Assembly: GCF_023509475.1 (NCBI RefSeq)
Contig: NZ_JAKSDZ010000018.1
Coordinates: 1 to 63,762, forward strand
Source of the DNA: Aestuariirhabdus haliotis
GTDB lineage: Bacteria; Pseudomonadota; Gammaproteobacteria; Pseudomonadales; Aestuariirhabdaceae
Length of the DNA stretch: 63,762 bases
Direction: 5' to 3'
This document shows positions 57,860 through 63,762 of this stretch, in pieces (within the stretch, counting starts at the first letter, position 1; each line of letters starts with the position of its first letter). A program made the position numbers and the translations under genes. The notes beneath the pieces are model-generated. The model was not told the origin of the DNA and did no database searches. It was given only the letters and a program-made list of their open reading frames with translations.

Positions 57860-57873
57860 CGTACTTTAGTACG
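57860..57873. promoter_or_regulatory. Palindrome in the divergent acyl-CoA ligase / rlmG region
   Basis: CGTACT-TT-AGTACG, six-base perfect arms. It lies 37 bases before the rlmG start and 176 before the ligase start. Form and place suit a TetR-type operator such as those of fatty-acid regulators, but no regulator is encoded nearby and only one copy is seen. Confidence 0.35.
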
Positions 57874-57909
57874 ATAGCGCCCCTCGATCATCCCCCAGAA
57901 CAGCGCCCT

Positions 57910-59046
57910 ATGGAAACCCGTTTTAGCAGCCCCTTTGCCAGCCTCGAACTGCAGCGCTTGCCTCATTCCCGGCAGGGCTCCCTGCGCGCCTGGGACGCCG
58001 CCGATGATTACCTGTTGCAGCAGCTTGCAGAAGAGTCCACAACCGTCACCGGCCCCGTTCTGATCCTCAACGATAGCTTCGGTGCACTGACCCTGAATCT
58101 GGCCGGGCAAGGCCAACATCCCGTGCTGCAAACTGACTCCTGGCTGAGCGCGCAAGGAGCCCGGCGTAATGCCAACCTTAACGGTATCGAGGCCGACGAG
58201 CTCAGGGTGCAAACTCCGTTGCAGTCCTTCGCTGGTACCTTTGCCACAGTGCTGATCAAGATTCCCAAAACATTGTCGCTCCTGGAATACCAACTGCGCC
58301 AGCTGCGCCCCCACATCAATGCCGATACCCGTATTATGGCCGGCGGCATGGCGCGCAATATTCACCGCTCCACCCTGCAACTGTTTGAGCAATGGATCGG
58401 GCCCACCAGCACCTCGCTGGCGCGCAAGAAAGCACGCCTGATTTTCGCCGCTTACGCCGATCAGGATCTTCCCCCAGTTGCACCGGCGCCGGGTTATGCG
58501 CTGCCCGAGGAAGATCTTCGAATCACCAACTTCGCCAATCTGTTCTCCCTGGATCAACTGGATATCGGCAGCCGCTTTTTCCTGCCCCATATTCCCCACA
58601 GCGAATTCGAGCGCAACATCATCGACCTGGGCTGCGGCAACGGTTTGCTGGGACTGGTGGCAGCGCGCCGCAATCCGGCAGCCCGTATCGAGTTTCGCGA
58701 CGAATCCGCGCTGGCCGTGGCCTGCGCCGAACACAACTGGCAGCAGAACCTGAGCAACGACTCACGCGGCCGCTTTATCCAGGCCGATTGCCTGCAGGGT
58801 GTGGAGCCCAATAGCACAGACCTGATTCTGTGCAATCCGCCCTTTCACCAGCAGCATGCGGTCGGCGACCAGATCGCCCAGCGCATGTTTCGTCAAGCCC
58901 ACCGTTGCCTGCGTGCCGGCGGGGAACTTCGCATCGTCGGCAATCGCCATCTGGGCTACCATCAAGTGCTACGCAAGCTCTTTGGCAACGCGGAGCAACT
59001 GGATGCCAACCGCAAATTCGTGGTGCTGTCGGCACGTCGCACCTGA
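57910..59046 (+). CDS. rlmG: 23S rRNA (guanine-1835-N2)-methyltransferase RlmG
   Basis: A 378-residue, two-domain methyltransferase. The degenerate N-terminal domain (AWDAADDYLLQQL, LILNDSFGALTLNLAG) is followed by the catalytic domain with SAM motif IIDLGCGNGLLGL and N-methyltransferase NPPF (LCNPPFHQQ). The N-terminal match to RlmG is better than to RsmC. No strong Shine-Dalgarno is seen. It is divergent from the acyl-CoA ligase gene. Confidence 0.93.
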   Translation: METRFSSPFASLELQRLPHSRQGSLRAWDAADDYLLQQLAEESTTVTGPVLILNDSFGALTLNLAGQGQHPVLQTDSWLSAQGARRNANLNGIEADELRVQTPLQSFAGTFATVLIKIPKTLSLLEYQLRQLRPHINADTRIMAGGMARNIHRSTLQLFEQWIGPTSTSLARKKARLIFAAYADQDLPPVAPAPGYALPEEDLRITNFANLFSLDQLDIGSRFFLPHIPHSEFERNIIDLGCGNGLLGLVAARRNPAARIEFRDESALAVACAEHNWQQNLSNDSRGRFIQADCLQGVEPNSTDLILCNPPFHQQHAVGDQIAQRMFRQAHRCLRAGGELRIVGNRHLGYHQVLRKLFGNAEQLDANRKFVVLSARRT

Positions 59047-59159
59047 TAGCCAGTTTGATACCAGATCTGCGCTTTAGCTGATCTCCGTCACTCTTCCAAT
59101 GGTGGCTAAATCCTGTACACTGCGCGCCTTTTCCAGCTCACCGTCACCGGGTAATCAGC

Positions 59160-60452
59160 ATGCTTGAGAAACTCTTTCATCTCAGGGAACACAACACCAG
59201 CATCAGGACCGAATTGGTCGCCGGTTTTACCACTTTCCTGACCATGGGCTACATCATCTTCGTCAACCCCAGCATGCTGGCCAGCACCGGCATGGATAGC
59301 GGCGCGGTGTTTGTCGCAACCTGTCTGGCAGCGGCTATTGGCTGTTTTATTATGGGGCTCTACGCTAACTACCCGATTGCCCTGGCCCCGGGAATGGGAC
59401 TCAACGCTTTCTTCACCTATACCGTGGTGGGTGAAATGGGCTACAGCTGGGAGGTTGCCCTGGGGGCCGTGTTCCTGTCCGGTTTCTGCTTCTTTCTGCT
59501 CAGCATCTTTCGCATACGGGAATGGATCATCAACAGCATTCCGATGTCCCTGCGCATGGGAATCGCCGCCGGTATTGGTCTGTTTCTCGGCTTTATCGCA
59601 TTAAAAAACGCCGGCTTCGTCGTCGACAGTCCTGCCACCTACGTTTCCATCGGCGACCTTAGCCTGTTCCCGCCCATTATGGCGACGCTAGGCTTTTTCC
59701 TGATCGTGGCACTGGCCCAACGCGGAATTACCGGCGCGGTGATGATCGGTATCCTGGCGGTCACCCTGATCAGCCTGGCGTTGGGAGAAGTTGAGAGCAC
59801 AGGATTCTTTGCCGCACCACCGAGCCTGGCGCCTACCTTTGCCGCCCTGGACCTGGAAGGGGCGATGCAGGTGGGTCTGATCAGCATCATCTTTGCCTTT
59901 TTGTTTGTCGATCTGTTTGATACCTCCGGCACATTGATCGCCGTCGCGCAAAAAGGTGGGCTGGTGACCAAAGAGGGCAAGCTACCTCGCCTGGGTCGAG
60001 CGCTGATGGCCGACAGCATGGCGACCATGGGGGGAGCCGTACTGGGTACCTCGACCACCACCAGCTATATCGAGAGCGGCGCCGGCATCGCCAGCGGCGG
60101 TCGTACTGGCTTAACCGCCGTCACCGTCGGCTGCCTGTTTCTGGCCTGCCTGTTTCTGTCTCCGCTGGCGGGGATGATTCCTGCCTATGCCACGGCGCCG
60201 GCTCTGTTTTTCGTGGCCGTACTGATGAGCAGCGGCCTGGCCACCATCGACTGGGAAGACCTGACCGAAGCCGCCCCGGTAGTCATTGCCACCATCACCA
60301 TGCCCCTGACCTTCTCCATCAGCACCGGCATCGCCCTCGGTTTTATCTCCTACACCGGCATCAAACTATTGGCCGGTCGCTGGCGCGAACTCAACCCGGC
60401 GCTGGTGATCATCTCCGCGCTGTTTATTTTCAAGATGGGTTTTCTGGATTAA
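59160..60452 (+). CDS. NCS2 family purine-type permease (AzgA-like)
   Basis: A 430-residue membrane protein, about 13 segments. The AzgA-like signatures are APGMGLNAFFTYTVV near the first third, DLFDTSGTLIAVAQ in the middle, and TTSYIESGAGIASGGRTGLT. Relatives import hypoxanthine, guanine or adenine with protons. Substrate identity is not certain. It is four bases upstream of trmA, so they may be co-transcribed. Confidence 0.92.
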   Translation: MLEKLFHLREHNTSIRTELVAGFTTFLTMGYIIFVNPSMLASTGMDSGAVFVATCLAAAIGCFIMGLYANYPIALAPGMGLNAFFTYTVVGEMGYSWEVALGAVFLSGFCFFLLSIFRIREWIINSIPMSLRMGIAAGIGLFLGFIALKNAGFVVDSPATYVSIGDLSLFPPIMATLGFFLIVALAQRGITGAVMIGILAVTLISLALGEVESTGFFAAPPSLAPTFAALDLEGAMQVGLISIIFAFLFVDLFDTSGTLIAVAQKGGLVTKEGKLPRLGRALMADSMATMGGAVLGTSTTTSYIESGAGIASGGRTGLTAVTVGCLFLACLFLSPLAGMIPAYATAPALFFVAVLMSSGLATIDWEDLTEAAPVVIATITMPLTFSISTGIALGFISYTGIKLLAGRWRELNPALVIISALFIFKMGFLD

Positions 60453-60456
60453 CGCT

Positions 60457-61545
60457 ATGACACTGGGCCGCACTTACCCCGAGCAGTACTCGCAACAACT
60501 GGCCGACAAAGCCCGAGAGCTCGAAACTCAATTTGCCGAGCTAAATCCTCCCGAACTGGAAGTATTCGCTTCCGAACCCGAACACTTTCGCATGCGCGCC
60601 GAGTTCCGTATCTGGCATGAGGGAGATCGCAGTTTTTACGCCATGCACGATCCGGAACAGCCCCATAAGCCGGTTGAGATTCGCGATTTCCCCATCGCCA
60701 GCCAGTTAATCAATACCCATCTGCAAACCTTGATCGACGCCGTTTGCCAGGAACCGATTCTGCGTCATCGACTGTTTCAGGTTGAATTCCTCAGCACCCA
60801 ATCGGGACAGTTATTGATCACCCTGATCTACCACAAGCAACTGAATGACGACTGGCTCGTCGCGGCGAAAAAGCTGCGCGCCAAACTGGGAGTGGACCTG
60901 ATCGGTCGCGCTCGTAAGCAGAAGATTTGTCTGGATCGGGATTTTGTCGATGAAACTCTGCAAGTCAAAGGCAAGGCGTATCATTATCAGCAGGTCGAAA
61001 ACAGTTTCACTCAGCCCAATGCCGGTGTCTGCGAAAAAATGTTGGGCTGGGCGCTGGACGCCAGCCAAAATGCCACCGGTGATCTGCTGGAACTGTACTG
61101 CGGTAATGCCAACTTCACCGTCGTGCTGGCCCAGAATTTTGACCGGGTATTGGCCACCGAAATTTCCAAAACCTCGGTCAATTCGGCACGACTGAATTTC
61201 GAGCGCAACAGCATCAGCAATGTTGAGGTGGTGCGCATGTCGAGCGAAGAGTTTACCCAGGCCATGAACAAGGAGCGGCCGTTTCGTCGACTGCGCCACA
61301 TCGATCTCGACAGCTACCACTTCAGCACTATTTTCGTCGACCCGCCTCGTGCCGGCCTTGATGCTGAAACCGAAAAGCTGGTACAGCGCTTCGATCGGGT
61401 GATCTATATCTCCTGCAATCCCGATACCCTGCGCAACAATCTGGATCGGCTGTGCCAGAGCCATCGCATCGAACGCTTCGCCCTGTTCGACCAGTTTCCC
61501 TACAGCCACCACCGCGAAGCCGGCGTTATCCTCCAGCGCCGATAA
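60457..61545 (+). CDS. trmA: tRNA (uracil-54-C5)-methyltransferase TrmA
   Basis: A 362-residue methyltransferase making m5U54 (T) in tRNA. Motifs are LLELYCGNANFTVVLA (SAM), DPPRAGLD, and the nucleophile Cys in YISCNPDTLRNNL. It lacks the FeS-type Cys cluster of RlmC/RlmD, which agrees with TrmA. It follows the permease gene by four bases and ends before a strong terminator. Confidence 0.97.
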   Translation: MTLGRTYPEQYSQQLADKARELETQFAELNPPELEVFASEPEHFRMRAEFRIWHEGDRSFYAMHDPEQPHKPVEIRDFPIASQLINTHLQTLIDAVCQEPILRHRLFQVEFLSTQSGQLLITLIYHKQLNDDWLVAAKKLRAKLGVDLIGRARKQKICLDRDFVDETLQVKGKAYHYQQVENSFTQPNAGVCEKMLGWALDASQNATGDLLELYCGNANFTVVLAQNFDRVLATEISKTSVNSARLNFERNSISNVEVVRMSSEEFTQAMNKERPFRRLRHIDLDSYHFSTIFVDPPRAGLDAETEKLVQRFDRVIYISCNPDTLRNNLDRLCQSHRIERFALFDQFPYSHHREAGVILQRR

Positions 61546-61578
61546 AGGGGTACAGCAAAGACTGTGCAGCTAAACAAC

Positions 61579-61611
61579 AACGGGGCCTCAATAGACTATT
61601 GAGACCCCGTT
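61579..61611 (+). terminator. Intrinsic terminator of the permease-trmA transcript
   Basis: AACGGGG-C-CTCAATAG, loop A, CTATTGAG-A-CCCCGTT forms a very long stem. A T-run is short on the plus strand. It lies between trmA and the convergent SEC-C gene and may serve both. Confidence 0.75.
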
Positions 61612-61649
61612 AAAGCGCCAGCCATCTGCGGGCATTCATTTCGTAATGA

Positions 61650-61991
61650 TTAACCGCAGCACTTTTTGTATTTTTTACCGCTACCGCAACTGCAGGGATC
61701 ATTTCGTGAAGGGGTTTTCTCCAGCTTCACCGTTTCCCCCTTGTGCAACAGCGCCGTCAGCTCGCCAATGGATTCCACCGCACCCTCGCTGCTATCGAGA
61801 CGAATATCGGCGAACAAACCCGCTTCCGCCAACTGCGCCTCAACTTCCTGCTGGCGAGCTTCACTGGTAACTACCAGGTTCAGGGGGTTCTTTTTGCTAC
61901 CCGACTTATGGCTGCTTTTGGGCTGGTAATCGTAGTCGGTATGGTGCTGCCGGGAATCCTGGCGGCCTTTAAAGAAAAACTTATCTGACAT
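61650..61991 (-). CDS. SEC-C motif zinc-binding small protein
   Basis: A 113-residue protein with a Lys/His-rich N-terminus ([20 protein letters not shown]) and a C-terminal SEC-C zinc motif [18 protein letters not shown], as at the end of SecA. It resembles the PBPRA1643-type SWIM/SEC-C family. Its partner is unknown; SEC-C can bind SecB or ribosomes. The ATG at 61991 is better placed for AGGA than the one at 61997. Confidence 0.87.
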   Translation of the reverse strand: MSDKFFFKGRQDSRQHHTDYDYQPKSSHKSGSKKNPLNLVVTSEARQQEVEAQLAEAGLFADIRLDSSEGAVESIGELTALLHKGETVKLEKTPSRNDPCSCGSGKKYKKCCG

Positions 61992-62193
61992 CTGCATTCC
62001 TGATCACAAAAAGCGCCCCGAGCCTGCATACAACAACAAACCGGTCATAACCAACCAACGACCAAAAGGGGCAGTTCAAAAGTCGGCAGAGTATGACACG
62101 ATTGCCGCCGTAATAATGCTGATTTTTGGTCAGAATGGAGACATCTGAACCCCGTAGGGCCTCAACTAGCCCTTATCAAAATATCCAGCAGGC

Positions 62194-62718
62194 TTAACAA
62201 TCGGTAATAACCAGCGTTACCGTGCAATTGGGGTCGCCGAATGAATCGTAGGTAACATAACATCCGTTTGTAGTGGGTGGCCCACTGCCCTGAATATCGT
62301 ACCCCACCCGAGTGTATCGATTACTGATGATCGTCGTGAGTCCACCCGATTCTGACAAGCCGATATGTTCCGACATGCTCAGGCTATCCCCCAGCTCGGC
62401 CTGGCTTTCCGGACATAGATTTCTCCAGTCCACCTCGGAAACCCCCGCCTCGGTTGTCACCAGATAGGCCGACTGATTGCCAGGATTAGCCGCTGCGATA
62501 GAAAGCCCATTCACATAGGCTTTACTGCGAACAATACTGATCGTAGAGCGCATGGCCCCCTCGATACCTTCAAGGGTGGCCACACGGGAAGAACGGGAGA
62601 GATCGCTAAAACGCGGCAGTGCAAACGCTGCCACAATAGCCAGAATCACAATAACTACAACCAATTCAATCAGGGTAAAACCGGATTGCAGGTTTAATTT
62701 GGGCAGGTCGGTTTGCAC
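62194..62718 (-). CDS. Type IV pilin-like protein (MSHA-type)
   Basis: A 174-residue prepilin with leader ending in LNLQSG and helix FTLIELVVVIVILAIVAAFALPRF, Glu at +5. The proline at the end of the helix and ARFSDLS-like segment recall MshA/MshB-type pilins. The globular domain has Cys pairs (NLCPES, GCYVTY, NCTVTLVITDC). GTG start, with AGGAG five bases upstream. It is not near other pilus genes of this window. A stand-alone pseudopilin is the safest call. Confidence 0.82.
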   Translation of the reverse strand: MQTDLPKLNLQSGFTLIELVVVIVILAIVAAFALPRFSDLSRSSRVATLEGIEGAMRSTISIVRSKAYVNGLSIAAANPGNQSAYLVTTEAGVSEVDWRNLCPESQAELGDSLSMSEHIGLSESGGLTTIISNRYTRVGYDIQGSGPPTTNGCYVTYDSFGDPNCTVTLVITDC

Positions 62719-62776
62719 AGCGACTCCTAACCTAACACGCCTGAAGATCTAAAATACTATACCCCATCAGGCCACT

Positions 62777-63529
62777 CTAGATAGCTTTCAAGGTATAAAA
62801 AGAGTATCCGTAATGGTCTGAATAGGCTTCAAATAGGGCCATTTCCTGTTCGGTCTCCTCGATCACTCTTGCCAACAACTCACCGGCACCAGCTTTTATA
62901 CTGCGCATCTTTTTCTGTAGCGGCCCGTAGTAATTATTCCACCAGGCTTGCGACGGCAAGCGCTGAATACTCAACACCTCAAAACCAGCAACCAAAGCCA
63001 GCTCGGCATTACTCGCTTCAGTCCCCATAGCGGGATACCCGGCTCGCCAAAAGTCGGAAACAGGCTCAGGTACCGTCTTAGAGAAATAGTTCATCTCCGA
63101 AATCACCGCAATGCCCTGAGGTGCCATCAGGGGGCGCCAGGCTTTCAAGGCCCCGGCAAAGGTCAGGTTATAGGCCGCGCCTTCCGACCACAGCAGATCC
63201 AAACTGTGCGGCGCCCAATCCAGCGACCCCATATCGCATTCAACCGCTTCGATCAGATGGCCTATGCCCCGTGCCTGAGCTCGAGTCATCAACTCATCGA
63301 GAAAAGCTCTGGAAAAATCCACCGCCTTCACTGGCACCTGAAAATGCTCAGCCAACATCAAGGCAGCAACGCCCGCACCACAGCCGATGTCGGCTATACG
63401 CGGCCTGCTCGGCAAGCTGGGTAATTGGGACAACAGCTTAAGGGAAAAAACCGTATCGCCCGGCCCCTGTCGCTCGAGTCCGCAGTGCAGTTCAATCAAC
63501 GCTTGAATATACTGTTCCTGTTCTGTCAT
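62777..63529 (-). CDS. Class I SAM-dependent methyltransferase
   Basis: A 250-residue methyltransferase. The SAM-binding motif IADIGCGAGVAALMLAE lies near residue 42, followed by VKAVDFSRAFLDEL and DLLWSEGAAYNLTF. The C-terminal part (YYGPLQKKMRS) resembles small-molecule methyltransferases of the methyltransf_11/25 type. Substrate unknown. It lies upstream of the pilin-like gene on the same strand with 58 bases between. The ATG has a weak GGTG upstream. Confidence 0.85.
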   Translation of the reverse strand: MTEQEQYIQALIELHCGLERQGPGDTVFSLKLLSQLPSLPSRPRIADIGCGAGVAALMLAEHFQVPVKAVDFSRAFLDELMTRAQARGIGHLIEAVECDMGSLDWAPHSLDLLWSEGAAYNLTFAGALKAWRPLMAPQGIAVISEMNYFSKTVPEPVSDFWRAGYPAMGTEASNAELALVAGFEVLSIQRLPSQAWWNNYYGPLQKKMRSIKAGAGELLARVIEETEQEMALFEAYSDHYGYSFYTLKAI

Positions 63530-63580
63530 AGATATTCACCATAAAAGAAGGGAAGGTTCTGGCTTTTGATGGTAATTCGG

Positions 63581-63762
63581 TTAAGGCACCTCTGATTAAT
63601 TCAGATAGATCTCTGCGGATCCTAAAAATGGTTTTTATCAAGGCGAAGCCCGCCGTTCATGTCGAGGTCTGGACAAGGGCTTCAACACCGAGAAAACCAT
63701 TTTTAGGACCGCCCTACGGGGCTTTCAGGCGAACCCAGACTCTTTGTTACGCCTTTTTGAAA
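63581..63762. repeat. Right partial copy of the small inverted-repeat element (MITE-like)
   Basis: Begins with the 26-bp terminal repeat TTAAGGCACC... (63581-63606). An internal 15-bp stem pairs 63621-63635 (CCTAAAAATGGTTTT) perfectly with 63693-63707. The last 58 bases repeat 1-58. There is no open frame of note. Joined to 1-144 it would give an element of about 268 bp with terminal inverted repeats around two internal stems, possibly with TTAA target duplication. This is typical of a non-autonomous element. Confidence 0.75.

Noticed and set aside
57853-58734. 293-codon frame antisense to rlmG
   Set aside because: Shadow of the GC-rich rlmG coding sequence; rlmG has SAM and NPPF motifs.

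Overview
The window is a gammaproteobacterial chromosome segment. Its backbone, clpB - pgeF - rluD - bamD - pilS/pilR - fimT/fimU/pilVWXY1Y2E - ispH/fkpB/lspA/ileS/ribF - murJ/rpsT - proB/obg/rpmA/rplU - ispB - fklB, is the order I recall from Pseudomonas aeruginosa and its relatives. Fatty-acid activation genes, the DUF1302/DUF1329 outer-membrane pair and an SLC5-type sensor kinase suggest a lipid- or carboxylate-using, probably marine, member of the Pseudomonadales/Cellvibrionales. The species cannot be fixed from sequence alone. There is no rRNA, phage, CRISPR array, transposase or plasmid replication gene.

Layout. 1-632 and 63530-63762 are repeat ends: the first 58 bases equal the last 58, and both belong to a small inverted-repeat element with nested palindromes. 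0.6-7.3 kb holds the DUF1329/DUF1302 pair, a fatty acyl-CoA ligase and a thiolase. 7.4-7.9 kb holds a mosaic hairpin repeat and a tRNA-Lys/Pro/Asn operon. 8.2-11.1 kb is a DUF1631-PilZ gene pair behind a possible leader peptide. 11.3-21.7 kb is clpB (with a clear heat-shock promoter), an alkyl-DHAP-synthase-like flavoprotein, pgeF-rluD, bamD, a glutaredoxin-like gene, an SBF-type transporter and nadE. 21.9-34.8 kb is the type IV pilus regulatory and minor-pilin locus, rearranged relative to Pseudomonas. 34.8-47.5 kb is the housekeeping block, ispH to ispB. 47.9-49.4 kb carries an unrecognised GIY-YIG-like/basic-protein gene pair. 49.5-57.7 kb has fklB, gor, a LuxR-type regulator, a transporter-linked hybrid kinase and a second acyl-CoA ligase. 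57.9-63.5 kb has rlmG, a purine-type permease, trmA, a SEC-C protein, an orphan pilin-like protein and a methyltransferase.

How the genes fit together. Two acyl-CoA ligases, a thiolase and the DUF1302/DUF1329 proteins point to import and beta-oxidation of hydrophobic carboxylates. The kinase at 52.6-56.0 kb is built like CrbS/MxtR acetate sensors, lies just downstream of the second ligase on the same strand, and faces a CrbR/ErdR-like regulator. PilS/PilR, minor pilins and PilY1 give surface sensing and twitching. The PilZ gene and its DUF1631 partner add a likely c-di-GMP output.

The signals I think least described are: the two-copy hairpin repeat abutting terminators, which has one compensatory base change; the nested-palindrome element at the ends; the non-canonical start of the hybrid kinase; the leader ORF with a hairpin before DUF1631; and the GIY-YIG-like/basic-protein pair. 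I saw no clear defence or mobile gene cluster, so I do not claim a new multi-gene system with confidence.
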